This document shows, piece by piece, positions 18,070 through 26,959 of a stretch of DNA of 64,000 nucleotides. The notes under the pieces are model-generated. The model did no database searches and was not told the DNA's origin. It saw only the letters and a list, made by a program, of their open reading frames with translations. The stretch is taken from contig CAWGBF010000015.1 of assembly GCA_963820775.1 (NCBI GenBank), positions 992,001 to 1,056,000 of the forward strand, read 5' to 3'. A program made the position numbers and the translations under genes. The DNA is from Roseiarcus sp963820775. GTDB lineage: Bacteria > Pseudomonadota > Alphaproteobacteria > Rhizobiales > Beijerinckiaceae. Position 1 is the first letter of the stretch. Every line of letters begins with the position of its first letter.

Positions 18070-19881
18070 TTAGACGCTGCCGACGCCCTCCTCCTCAGCC
18101 GCCAGATCAATTCGCGTCGGCGCCATTAACGCCAGGACTCCGCCCGGCCCGCGCCCAAGCGCATGCACATAGAAGTGCGTTGGCTTCATGTCCGGCGCCA
18201 TCACCGGCGACGGGGCGGAGACGATTTTCATCTCGCCACAGGCGCCGATCCAGTCGACATGGCGATGACCGTGCATGACGATGACCCGCTTCGCATAGGG
18301 CTTGAGGACGCGCTGAAACCAGCTGCCGTTGACAAGCGCGGTGCCGATCCGCTCGGAGAATTTGGCGACCGGCATCGGATATTCGATCAGATGATGGTGC
18401 AGCGCTACGATCCATCGAGCCTTCGGATAGTGATTGAGCGCCGCAATGAGCTTCTGCGCCTGGCCGACCGGAATCATGCCCAGCGCATTGGTGAAAGAGA
18501 AATTCGTGTCGGCGTTCGAGTTCAGGATCGCGACGCCGAGACCATCGTCCTCTTCCGGCGGAAGAATGAGCGGGAAGAGCTCATCCCACACGCCCGCGAG
18601 CTGGTTCGACAATCGAAGCCCGCCCTGATCCGCGAAGGCCTCGATCGAATAACGTTGCGGCGCAAGCGTCGCCGCGAGGGTGAGGCCGGGCTCGGCGGCG
18701 GCGGAGCTCATCACCCGCAAGCGCTCCGCACCGAAAGCGGCGATCGCGGATAGAGCCCGCATCTTGCGCAAGGTTTTCGCTGTGCTGAACGGTAGATCGA
18801 GACGCGCCGGGTTGGCGCGATCGACGACATTGACGTCGTGATTCCCAGGCAGGATGAGCATCCGGCCGGCGAGGTCGGGATGGCCGGCGAGAATGTCGAA
18901 GAACTCCGCCCACTCGGACGACCTCCCCGCATCGGTCATATCGCCAGTGATGAGAATGAGGTCGAGCGGCGAAACGGCGTGCTCGGCCTCGAGGCGAGCC
19001 ATGACGCGTCTCACGCGCTCGTTGCCGCGCGGCCCGCCCCGCCCGCTCTCGATGCGAAAGCCATAAAGCTCGCCGACGATATGGATGTCGGACAGGTGGG
19101 CCACCCGCCAGACGCGACCCGTTGATGGCGGAGCGTCGAACCCTTCGAGATCGAGCGGCTGGTCCATGGTCGCGTCCGCGAATCCCCAGACGAGCGAGGC
19201 CGCCGCGAGGTAGGCCGACATGATGACCACGGCGTTGGCGAGCGTGGGCCAGATCAGCTGATGCGGGACCGCAAGATCCGCGGCCGATCCGATCCATCGC
19301 GTCGCGGGCCAAACGAGGGCCGCGACCAGCGCCGCGACGGCGGCGAGAAGAACGCCGGCGCCGGCGCAGCTCATCGCCCGCATGCGCGCCAGCTCCGTCC
19401 CGCTGCGTGGCTTGAGGACTCGCTCCGCCAGATGACGGATCGCCTCGCGGCACAGAGCGTATCCCGGCTGAACGCCAAGCGCGTTGAGCGCCCAGAAATT
19501 CGCCTCGGCGATGCGAAACAATGGACGCCAGCCGAACCAGCCCACGGCGACGACAGCGAGAAGCACAAGCGCGGCGCCCATTCCGTACAATTCCAGGACT
19601 CTGGAAAAGACGCCGCCGACCCATGCTGTCACGACGAGCGGCGCGAGGCCCAGAATCGCCGCCGGCAGCACGATTGACGCAATCCATGCGAGCAGGAGCT
19701 TGGTCAGGCTGATCTCGGCGAGCAGGCTGCCGGCGATCGCCAGAAGCGACTTCTGCTTCGGGCTCGAGACGTCGTCTTCCGCGTCGCCGTCACGCGGATC
19801 GAGGATCGGCCTCTGGCGATCCGGCTCGCGGCGTTCAGCCTCGAACTCAGCGCTAGAGGGAGAAACGTCGGGCGCTCGCAT
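18070..19881 (-). CDS. membrane-anchored calcineurin-like metallophosphoesterase
   Basis: About 603 residues: an Asp/Glu/Arg-rich N-terminal tail, four or so hydrophobic segments in the first half (for example TKLLLAWIASIVLPAAILGL and LYGMGAALVLLAVVAVGWFG), then a complete metallophosphoesterase domain. Metal motifs in order are HLSDIHI, LITGDMTD, LPGNHDVN, ALHHHL and VMHGHRHVDW. It should be a dinuclear-metal phosphoesterase facing one side of the inner membrane. Start chosen at MRAPDVSPSS; a further in-frame ATG at 19971 is possible. The substrate (lipid, nucleotide or phosphoprotein) is not evident. No operon partners. Confidence 0.85.
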   Translation of the reverse strand: MRAPDVSPSSAEFEAERREPDRQRPILDPRDGDAEDDVSSPKQKSLLAIAGSLLAEISLTKLLLAWIASIVLPAAILGLAPLVVTAWVGGVFSRVLELYGMGAALVLLAVVAVGWFGWRPLFRIAEANFWALNALGVQPGYALCREAIRHLAERVLKPRSGTELARMRAMSCAGAGVLLAAVAALVAALVWPATRWIGSAADLAVPHQLIWPTLANAVVIMSAYLAAASLVWGFADATMDQPLDLEGFDAPPSTGRVWRVAHLSDIHIVGELYGFRIESGRGGPRGNERVRRVMARLEAEHAVSPLDLILITGDMTDAGRSSEWAEFFDILAGHPDLAGRMLILPGNHDVNVVDRANPARLDLPFSTAKTLRKMRALSAIAAFGAERLRVMSSAAAEPGLTLAATLAPQRYSIEAFADQGGLRLSNQLAGVWDELFPLILPPEEDDGLGVAILNSNADTNFSFTNALGMIPVGQAQKLIAALNHYPKARWIVALHHHLIEYPMPVAKFSERIGTALVNGSWFQRVLKPYAKRVIVMHGHRHVDWIGACGEMKIVSAPSPVMAPDMKPTHFYVHALGRGPGGVLALMAPTRIDLAAEEEGVGSV

Positions 19882-20026
19882 GGCGTCGGATGAGGATTTT
19901 CCCACAACGTCTACGCCATACCATGCAGCGCCGCCGCTCGGTAGCGAGCCGGGCGACGAGCGGCCGTCCATTCATCGGAGGTTCAAGTAGCGGGTCCACA
20001 ATCGAGTCATCCAAGAGGACCCGCAC

Positions 20027-20434
20027 ATGTTTCGCAAGCTTGCCTTATCTTTTGCCGTCGCGGCGGGGTTGATCTCCCATCTCGCTGTTCCCGCCGAGGC
20101 TGCGCTTGGCGTCGGCGCGTTCGCGCCGCCGGCTGCGCTGGCCGAGACCTCGCCGGTCGAAAAGACGCAGTTCGTCTGGGGCGGACGGAGGTATTGCTGG
20201 TACAATTCGGCCTGGCGCGGTCCGGGCTGGTATCAGTGCGGCTTTGCGTGGCGGCGGGGGTTCGGCTGGGGCGGCGCGGCGGGCTGGCATGGCTGGAACC
20301 ATCGAGGCGTCGTCCACAGGCCGCCCGTTCGTCACAGACCGCCGGTTCATCGTCCGCGCCCTCCCGCCCACGCAAGGCCGCCAGCCCATCACCGGCCGCC
20401 GGCGCACCGCCCCGGCGGAAGCCAACGCCGTTGA
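20027..20434 (+). CDS. exported His/Pro/Trp-rich small protein
   Basis: A 135-residue protein with a Sec signal peptide (cleavage near AVPAEA-AL, residue 25). The middle has the aromatic block WGGRRYCWYNSAWRGPGWYQ, and the tail is repetitive HRPP/ARPPAHHRPP. This layout is common in Rhizobiales periplasmic or surface proteins with no assigned function; the His-rich tail could bind metal. A good AAGAGGA ribosome site precedes the ATG. It diverges from the metallophosphoesterase. Confidence 0.75.
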   Translation: MFRKLALSFAVAAGLISHLAVPAEAALGVGAFAPPAALAETSPVEKTQFVWGGRRYCWYNSAWRGPGWYQCGFAWRRGFGWGGAAGWHGWNHRGVVHRPPVRHRPPVHRPRPPAHARPPAHHRPPAHRPGGSQRR

Positions 20435-20520
20435 GCAGATCCGAGTGGGTGGCGCGGACCGGCTAACCTCCCTACCGTTGCGAGGCCAGCGGCCGGACTG
20501 TAAGCACGGCCGCACTGTCG

Positions 20521-21130
20521 GTGAGAGGATTCGCCTTGGCCCTGTGCAACCCTGATCCGCGCGCACGGGGGCGCATCCGCGCGCTCCTCGCCGCATCGGC
20601 TTTCGCGCTGCTTGTCGCCGGCTGCAATCACGAGGCCAAGACCGAGCCGCCGCTGCCGCGCCCGGTCCGCACCGTCACGGTCGAAAAGGGCAAAGTCGGC
20701 GATTCGGTTCAGCTCACTGGCGACATCCGCGCTGAAAACGAGGTGCACCTCGCCTTTCGCGTCGGCGGGCGGATCATCGAGCGAAAGGCGGGTCGGCGAC
20801 AAGGTCGAGCCGGATGAGGTGCTGGCGAAGCTCGATCCGCAGGATGAGCAGAATGGCGTGCGTTCGGCGCAGGCGGCGCTCAACGCGGCGCGCGGCCAGG
20901 AAGTCGAGGCGCAGAACAATTTCGACTGCCAGAACCACCTGATGGAGCGAGGCTTCACCACGCGGGCGATTTTCAATTCTGCGAAGCGGGCGCTGCAGAC
21001 GGCGCAGGCGCGGGTCGACGACGCGACTGCGCAACTGGACATTGCGCAGGATCGGCTGAGCTTCACCGAGCTCAGGGCCAACGTTTCGGGGACGATCACC
21101 GCCCGATCCGCCGAGGCGAAACTTGCAACA
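20521..21130 (+). pseudogene. RND efflux membrane-fusion protein (AcrA/HlyD) remnant
   Basis: The N-terminal two thirds of an RND adaptor: a lipoprotein signal ending LLVAGC, then TVEKGKVGDSVQLTGDI and FRVGGRIIERRVGDKVEPDEVLAKLDP, a coiled-coil hairpin (AALNAARGQEVEAQNNF...), and the start of the second lipoyl half, FTELRANVSGTITAR. There is a one-base shift in an AAA run at 20784-20786. The beta-barrel and membrane-proximal domains are missing: at about 21120-21140 the sequence passes directly into the end of an RND transporter. This is a deletion relic. Confidence 0.85.
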
Positions 21131-21654
21131 GGCGGGAGCGAGCGCGCAATCGCAGGCTTCGGTGTTCGCACTGCTGCCGGCCGCTTTGTTTCTGATGCTC
21201 CTGTTCCTGATGGCGCAATTGCACAGTTTCGGGCGCGTGGCGCTGGTGGTGGCGACCGTGCCGCTCGGATTGATCGGCATCGTTCTCGCGCTCCTCGTCG
21301 CCAACCGCCCGCTCGGATTCGTGGCCATTCTCGGGATTCTGGCGTTGGTCGGCATGATCGCGCGCAACGCCGTCATTCTGATCGATCAGATCGAGACCGA
21401 GCGTGCTGAGGGACGCGACATATGGGACGCGGTGGTCGAGGCGACGCTTTCCCGCTTCCGCCCGATCATGCTGACAGCCGTCTCGACCGTGCTGGGCCTG
21501 ATCCCGATCGCGCCGACCGTGTTTTGGGGGACCGATGGCCTTCGCCATCATGGGCGGCCTGTTCGTCGCCACCCTGCTGACGCTCTTGGTGCTGCCGGTC
21601 TTCTACATCACGCTCTACCGCGCACAGCAGCCTACGGAAGCGATAGCGGCCTGA
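21131..21654 (+). pseudogene. RND multidrug transporter (AcrB-type) C-terminal remnant
   Basis: Only the last ~170 of about 1,040 residues remain. It starts in the segment equivalent to QASVFALLPAALFLMLLFL (a late transmembrane helix) and continues through VPLGLIGIVLALL and the GMIARNAVILIDQIE motif that characterises RND pumps. Near 21530 a one-base shift leads to MAFAIMGGLFVATLLTLLVL and the stop at 21654. With the adaptor remnant upstream this shows loss of roughly 3 kb from an acrAB-type operon. It cannot be a working pump. Confidence 0.88.
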
Positions 21655-21800
21655 GGCCCTTCCCTTCTCCCCCGGGCTTTTGACCCGGGGGTGGCGCGCA
21701 GCGCGACGGATGAGGGGACGTCGGCACGACGAGAGCGCGCCTCGCGCGCGAACCCTCACCCCAACCCCTCTCCCGCAGGAGAGGGGATCGCCGCAGGGAG
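21655..21800. repeat. dispersed palindromic repeat (type B)
   Basis: Contains CCCGGGCTTTTGACCCGGG, then GCGCGCAGCGCGACGGATGAGG, then AACCCTCACCCCAACCCCTC and CTCCCGCAGGAGAG. The last two blocks recur almost identically at 22785-22825. It directly precedes the MBL gene at 21807. Confidence 0.7.
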
Positions 21801-21806
21801 ACCTGC

Positions 21807-22700
21807 ATGAAAACGCTGAAGGTCGGCGAGATCACTGTCACCAGCCTCATTGAGCGCGACGGTCCGTGGCGGACGCCTGAGGTCATGTTCCCAGCCTATG
21901 ATCCCGAGATCGGGCGCCGGCATCTCGCTGAACTCGACCCAATCGTGTTCGATCCCATGAGCGGCCGCATGGTGATCACCTACCAGACGTTCCTCGTGCG
22001 CACGCCCAGGCACACGATTCTGATCGACACCTGCACCGGCGAGGACAAGGGCTACCCGGCGCCTTACGACTTCCCCAAGCAACCGTGGCTTGACAATCTC
22101 CACGCCGCGGGCTTGCGCTTAGAGGACGTCACGCATGTCTTTTGCACGCATCTGCATTTCGATCATTGCGGCTGGAACACGATGCTTCGCAATGGCCGAT
22201 GGACGCCGACCTTCCCGAACGCGAAATACATCTTTCACAAAGACGAGTACGCCCATTGGGAGGCGGTAAGCGCGCGCGACGAGGCGCCGCCGGGGATCCT
22301 CAAGGGGAGCTTGCCGGGGAACTCGTGGAGCTACAATTGCCGGCCGATCGTCGAGGCGGGACAGGCTCTATTGGTCGACGACACTTTTCAGCTCGACGAC
22401 AATTTTACGCTCGTTCCAACCCCAGGCCATTCGCCATGCCATTGCTGCGTGATGATGCGCTCACAAGGCCAGGAGGCGATCGTGACCGGAGACATGATGC
22501 ATCACGCGCTGCAATGCCGGGAGCCGGATTGGTCGACGATCTTCGACTTTGACCCCGTGCAGGCCGCGCAGTCGCGCCGGCGGCTTTTGGGGCAGGTCGC
22601 CGACACCGCGACGCTGGTGCTGCCGATCCATTTCCCGAGCCCGACCGTCGGCCGGGTCGCGGCGGACGGCGACCGGTTTCGCTACACGTTCGTGCGGTAG
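21807..22700 (+). CDS. MBL-fold metallo-hydrolase, paralog 1
   Basis: A 297-residue metallo-beta-lactamase-fold enzyme with the full metal set: THLHFDHCGWN near residue 115, a later TPGHSPCH histidine, GDMMHH with the bridging Asp, and PIHFPSPTVGRV at the C-terminus. The layout is that of the AHL-lactonase/methyl-parathion-hydrolase-like branch (a lactonase or ester hydrolase). It has a paralog at 28398-29270 sharing WNTxLxxGRWTPTFP. Substrate not assignable. It stands alone between two intergenic repeats, following the RND relic. Confidence 0.85.
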   Translation: MKTLKVGEITVTSLIERDGPWRTPEVMFPAYDPEIGRRHLAELDPIVFDPMSGRMVITYQTFLVRTPRHTILIDTCTGEDKGYPAPYDFPKQPWLDNLHAAGLRLEDVTHVFCTHLHFDHCGWNTMLRNGRWTPTFPNAKYIFHKDEYAHWEAVSARDEAPPGILKGSLPGNSWSYNCRPIVEAGQALLVDDTFQLDDNFTLVPTPGHSPCHCCVMMRSQGQEAIVTGDMMHHALQCREPDWSTIFDFDPVQAAQSRRRLLGQVADTATLVLPIHFPSPTVGRVAADGDRFRYTFVR

Positions 22701-22885
22701 CCCCTCTTCCCTTCTCCCTCGGGGAGAAGGTGGCACGAAGGGCCGGATGAGGGCAGCGGCCGGAGGCGCCAAGCGCGCTTCGCGCGAACCCTCACCCCAA
22801 CCCCTCTCCGGTAGGAGAGGGGCGGAGCAGAACGACCCGCCCGACGATCTCCTAGATCGCCACGTCGCTTCGCTCGCAATGACGC
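22701..22885. repeat. dispersed repeats (type B, then part of type C)
   Basis: Includes CCCTTCTCCCTCGGGGAGAA, a GGCCGGATGAGG block, AACCCTCACCCCAACCCCTC with a GGTAGGAGAGGGG partner, then CGCCACGTCGCTTCGCTCGC and AATGACG like the type C repeats. It separates convergent genes. Confidence 0.65.
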
Positions 22886-22903
22886 CGTCGACCTTGCGAA
22901 GCC

Positions 22904-24352
22904 TCAGAAATACCCGACCGTGGTTCCGAGGATGATCACGACGGCGAGCGCCAGAAGGCCGCCGACGATCGACACCATGACGATGTCGAGATAGCTCTCA
23001 CGATGGGTCGAGTTGCAGACCGCGAGCAGCGTCACCACGGCGCCGTTGTGCGGCAGGCTGTCCAGCGTGCCGGCGCCGATCACCGCGACGCGATGCAGCA
23101 GCCCCGGATTGATGCCCTGCTCATGGGCGATCTTGAGATAGGTCGCGCCCAGCGCGTCGAGCGCGATCGTGAGCCCGCCCGAGGCGGAGCCAGTCAATGA
23201 GGCCAGCACATTGGTCGCGACCGCCAGCGACACCAGCGGGCCGCCTTCGATGCCGAGCACCCAATCGCGCACCATCCCAAACGCCGGAAGCGCGGCGACG
23301 ACCGAGCCGAAGCCGACCAGACTGGCGACGCTGAGCACCGGCAACACCGACGCGTTGGCGCCCGCGTCCATGCTGTCGCGCAAAGCCGGCAGGCGCCGAT
23401 AATTGATCGCGATGAGAACGACGATCGCGACCGCAAGCGCGGTCACCACCGCCCAGACGCCGCCGACCGCGGCGAGCGATGTCGAGCCCCATTCCTTCCC
23501 GGCGAGAAACGACGCATCCATGCGCGGCAGGACGAAGAGCGACATCAGGAGATTGACGGCGACGACGATGACGAGCGGCAGCGCCGCGAGCGCGATCGGC
23601 GGACCCAGGTCGCTCGGGCGCCCATGGAGCGCTTCAGGCGGATCGAAGGTGCTGGCGGTGGTGGCGCGCTCGCGCACGACCAGATCCTCCGCCGCGTTCT
23701 CATGGCGCACCTCCGCCCCGTAGCCCTCGCCCTTGGCGCGCGCGCTTCGCTCGGCTCGCCCGAGCCACCACATGCCGAAGCCGAACATCACGAGCGCCGC
23801 GATGAATCCAAGCCCCGGCGCAGCGAAGGGCGTGGTGCCGAAGAACGGCATCGGGATCGCGTTCTGAATCGCCGGCGTTCCGGGCAGAGCCGACATGGTG
23901 AAGGTCGTGGTGCCGAGCGCGATCGCCGCCGGCATCAGCCGCCTCGGAATCGCCGCCGCGCGAAACAGTTGATGCGCCATCGGCGCGATGACGAAGAAGG
24001 CGACGAACAGGCTGACCCCGCCATAGGTGACGATCGCGCCGGCCAGCACGACCGCGAGCACCGCGCGCTCATGACCCAGACGCTCGGTCATATATTTGGC
24101 GATCGAGGTCACCGAGCCCGAGTCCTCCATCAGCTTGCCGAACAGGGCGCCGAGGAGAAAAATCGGGAAGAACTGCATGACGAATTGCGCCGCGCTCGCC
24201 ATGAAGGTTTGCGTCCAATGCGCGAGCAGCGGCTCGCCGGCCAATGCGGCCGCAAGGATCGCGGCGGCCGGCGCAAGCAAGAGGATGCTCCAGCCGCGGT
24301 AGGCGAGCCAGATCAGCAGTCCGAGCGCGATGAGGATGCCGAGTAGTCCCAT
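22904..24352 (-). CDS. GntP-family permease
   Basis: A 482-residue polytopic transporter with 12 or so hydrophobic segments. Signature stretches: IFLLGALFGKLMEDSGSVTS near residue 80, TYGGVSLFVAFFVIAPMA, TFTMSALPGTPAIQNAIPMPFFGT, and LTGSASGGLTIALDALG near the C-terminus. GntP members import gluconate or short hydroxy acids by H+ symport; the family next to patatin/PHB genes in Rhizobiales is usually read as a hydroxybutyrate-type permease. Start at MGLLGILIALGLL, 4 bp after the patatin stop, so the two are one operon. Confidence 0.85.
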   Translation of the reverse strand: MGLLGILIALGLLIWLAYRGWSILLLAPAAAILAAALAGEPLLAHWTQTFMASAAQFVMQFFPIFLLGALFGKLMEDSGSVTSIAKYMTERLGHERAVLAVVLAGAIVTYGGVSLFVAFFVIAPMAHQLFRAAAIPRRLMPAAIALGTTTFTMSALPGTPAIQNAIPMPFFGTTPFAAPGLGFIAALVMFGFGMWWLGRAERSARAKGEGYGAEVRHENAAEDLVVRERATTASTFDPPEALHGRPSDLGPPIALAALPLVIVVAVNLLMSLFVLPRMDASFLAGKEWGSTSLAAVGGVWAVVTALAVAIVVLIAINYRRLPALRDSMDAGANASVLPVLSVASLVGFGSVVAALPAFGMVRDWVLGIEGGPLVSLAVATNVLASLTGSASGGLTIALDALGATYLKIAHEQGINPGLLHRVAVIGAGTLDSLPHNGAVVTLLAVCNSTHRESYLDIVMVSIVGGLLALAVVIILGTTVGYF

Positions 24353-24356
24353 GCCG

Positions 24357-25448
24357 TCAGACCCCTTCGAGCAGCACGTCGATGTCGAGCGTCGAGCGCT
24401 TGCCGAGGTCCATTGCGTGGGCGTCGAGAAAGGCCTGAGCCGCTTTTCTCCCCTCGTCGCGCAGGAATGAAAAGAAAGGCCATTCCGCATTGAGCTTCGA
24501 CGATGCGCCGAGCTCGGTCATGATGGTGTTCTTGACGTAATGCACGCGCATCTGGGTCCAGAGCTTGCCCTCGCCGTCGCCGGGATCGGCGACTTTGCGC
24601 AGGAGCGCCATCATCCTGAGCTCCTTCAAGACCACGGCGTTGAACGACACCTCGTTCAGGCGGTTCAGGATGTCGGACGCGCTGCGCGGGACGCCGGGGC
24701 GCTCGATCGGATTGATGGGAACGAGAATCGTGTCCTGCGATTTGCACTCGCGGATAAGCGGAGTGAGCGTCGGATTGCCGGAATAGCCGCCGTCCCAATA
24801 GGCCTCGCCGTCGATCTCGATCGCCTGGAACATCGTCGGCAGACAGGCCGAGGCGAGCAGGACGTCGGGCGTCACGGCGTCGTTCTTGAACACCTTGCCG
24901 CGTCCGGTGCGCACATTGGTCGCCGTGATGAACAGATGGATCGGCGATTGCGCCAGGACCTTGAAATCGATGGCTTCGGCAAGGATCTCGCGCAAGGGAT
25001 TCTTGCCCATCGGATTGATGTCGTAGGGCGACACCAGGCGCGACATGAGATCCATCGCGACATAGATCGGCGAGGAATCGAGCGTCCAGCGGCCGAGCAG
25101 CACGTCGAGCGGCCCGCGCTGGAACGGGCTGAAACGGGCGGCGTCCGAGACGCGCCGCCAGAAAGCCTCAAGCGCCTCGCGCGCGCCGGCGCCGCCGCCC
25201 TTCTGATGACCGTAGACCAAGACCGCGGCGTTCATCGCGCCCGCGGAGGTGCCGGAAATGCCGTCGATCTCGAGCCAGGGCTCTTCGAGCAGGCGATCGA
25301 GCACGCCCCAGGTGAAGGCGCCGTGCGACCCGCCGCCCTGCAGGGCGAGATCGACCAGGACGGGGCTGCGCTTTATCGGCTTGGCTGCTTCAGTCGGCAT
25401 GTTTTCAACCTCGAACGTCGGCGCCGGCTTAGCGCCGTCTTGTGACAC
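24357..25448 (-). CDS. patatin-like phospholipase
   Basis: A 363-residue serine acyl hydrolase with the patatin catalytic dyad: oxyanion motif LQGGGSHGAF, nucleophile elbow GISGTSAGA (Ser68), and the Asp in WDGGYSGNP near residue 220. A C-terminal helical extension follows. It is probably cytoplasmic (no signal peptide); ATG 25400 (MPTEAAKP) is a possible later start. Related proteins lie next to hydroxybutyrate metabolism genes in Rhizobiales, with a 3-hydroxybutyrate dehydrogenase between patatin and GntP; that dehydrogenase is absent here. Confidence 0.88.
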   Translation of the reverse strand: MSQDGAKPAPTFEVENMPTEAAKPIKRSPVLVDLALQGGGSHGAFTWGVLDRLLEEPWLEIDGISGTSAGAMNAAVLVYGHQKGGGAGAREALEAFWRRVSDAARFSPFQRGPLDVLLGRWTLDSSPIYVAMDLMSRLVSPYDINPMGKNPLREILAEAIDFKVLAQSPIHLFITATNVRTGRGKVFKNDAVTPDVLLASACLPTMFQAIEIDGEAYWDGGYSGNPTLTPLIRECKSQDTILVPINPIERPGVPRSASDILNRLNEVSFNAVVLKELRMMALLRKVADPGDGEGKLWTQMRVHYVKNTIMTELGASSKLNAEWPFFSFLRDEGRKAAQAFLDAHAMDLGKRSTLDIDVLLEGV

Positions 25449-25652
25449 GCTGCTTTCGGACGAAGCCTAAAGCGCCGCGCGGCCCAACCGCGACGCGTGA
25501 GGCGCGAGGATCAAGAGGCCGGCTTAGCTATTGATTTTATCCGCGGCCGAGACCTTCGAAGCGCCAAATCAGACGCCGCCGCGTTATTGAGGATAGACTC
25601 GGAGCCGCCGAGGCGTAAACACTTTTGCGCTCCATCGCAAATTGGACTGACG

Positions 25653-26241
25653 ATGACCGACCCCAACAGCTTTGTTGATCCGGAGCCCGAGCCGGAGCTG
25701 GAATCGGAACTTGAGCCTGTTCCGAACCAATTCTTCTCGAAGAGCACCCTCTTACGGAACTTGCCTTATATCGCGGCGTTGGCGCTGGCCATATTCGGCG
25801 TGGCCTATAGCAGTTTCTCCGGGCACGCGATCAACGGCTATTGGGAATTCCTGGCAGTCGCCACAGGGCTTGTCTGCGTCGCCACAGGATGGCCCAACGC
25901 GCCCGATCGTCAGACGCGGTTCAAGCTCATTTGGACTCAGGTCGCGCACTGGGTGACGATCCTGGTGGCGATGAATCTCGTGCTCCTCCAGGGTGTTCAA
26001 CAATTGATGCCGATCCAGGCCACCGGTCTGGTGATGCTGTTGTTCCTCGGGACGGGAACTTTTCTTGCGGGCATCCACCTGATCTCGCTCAGAATTCTGC
26101 TTTCTCGGGCTCGCCATGGCGTTGTCCATTCCGGCCATGACCTGGTTCAAACAGGCGTCGCTGCTGTTGCTCCTGGCCGGCGTCGCCATCGCGGGGCTCG
26201 CGATCGCCTTCTGGCCGCGGGGCAGGAAGGCGTCTGCCTGA
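25653..26241 (+). CDS. hypothetical membrane protein, frameshifted near the C-terminus
   Basis: Starts MTDPNSFVDPEPEPELESEL with an acidic leader, then four hydrophobic segments (for example PYIAALALAIFGVAYSSFSG and LMPIQATGLVMLLFLGTG). Near 26090 the frame shifts by one base: the other frame continues FCFLGLAMALSIPAM and ASLLLLLAGVAIAGLAIAF and ends KASA at 26241. The corrected protein has about 196 residues. I do not recognise the family. It diverges from the patatin operon, with a CATCGC-rich, lower-GC leader. Confidence 0.55.
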
Positions 26242-26306
26242 GCGGCTGAGCTCGAACTGATCCAGACGGGTTACCCCTCGGAAAGTCTCGCTTCTCCCGC
26301 TTCCAT

Positions 26307-26357
26307 CGCAGTCGCCGATCGTCTTGATCCTTTCGAGGCCGCGTTTTTCGACGAGAT
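26307..26357 (-). pseudogene. 51-bp relic of a class III adenylate cyclase
   Basis: On the minus strand this stretch reads DLVEKRGLERIKTIGDC, the conserved segment around the second metal aspartate of class III cyclases. It parallels DLVERQGLEKIKTIGDC in the cyclase at 29342-30648. Nothing cyclase-like continues on either side, so it is a fragment left by deletion or recombination. Confidence 0.75.
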
Positions 26358-26376
26358 CGTATCTACCCAGCGCGCT

Positions 26377-26847
26377 TCATAGCCAGCGGCGAACACGCGA
26401 CTTGTAGTCGCGATAGACAGCGCCGAACTTGCGCTCGAGATAAGCTTCTTCTCGGGCGACCACGCCCTCGCGGATCACGAAATAGAACGGCGCAAGCACC
26501 GCCAGAACCCAGAGATTGTCAAAGCCAATTGCTATCCCAGTCTGCCCTAGTAACATGCCGAGGTAGATCGGGTTGCGGGTGGTGCGATAAGGTCCATTTT
26601 CGACGATCGCCGTCGTCGGCTTACGAATATCGAGGTGAGTGCCCGCCCTGCGGATAGTCACAATCGCCCAGACCGCGAGCGCAACCCCCAGCGCGAAGAG
26701 GCCGCCACCCACCCAAGCGCGCGGAGTCGATGTCGGGACAAACGGCAACGGATAGAGCCAACCCAACCCGAGACCCCCAACAATGGCGAGCGCCCAAGCG
26801 ACCGGCGGAGGGATTACAACATTAGGCCTGTCGACAGTCTCAGCCAT
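26377..26847 (-). CDS. isoprenylcysteine methyltransferase-like (ICMT/PEMT) membrane protein
   Basis: A 156-residue integral membrane methyltransferase. It shows four hydrophobic segments and the signature NGPYRTTRNPIYLGMLLG near residue 85, followed by EEAYLERKFGAVYRDYKSRVRRW at the C-terminus. These bind SAM at the membrane surface and methylate a lipid or prenyl-type carboxyl; the bacterial substrate is generally unknown. Length is normal. It diverges from the SAM methyltransferase gene at 26960. Confidence 0.85.
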   Translation of the reverse strand: MAETVDRPNVVIPPPVAWALAIVGGLGLGWLYPLPFVPTSTPRAWVGGGLFALGVALAVWAIVTIRRAGTHLDIRKPTTAIVENGPYRTTRNPIYLGMLLGQTGIAIGFDNLWVLAVLAPFYFVIREGVVAREEAYLERKFGAVYRDYKSRVRRWL

Positions 26848-26959
26848 TCTATTTCGCCTCAGAGCGAGCGCCGCTCCCGTTCAGCGCGAGTCACGTTGGA
26901 TGCGCTAATGCTAGGACATCGAGCCACATCCTAATACCCACAACTCGACAAGAGCAAAC

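Noticed and set aside
23624..24346. 240-codon frame antisense to the GntP permease
   Set aside because: Charged, repetitive shadow of a membrane protein; no start context or family.
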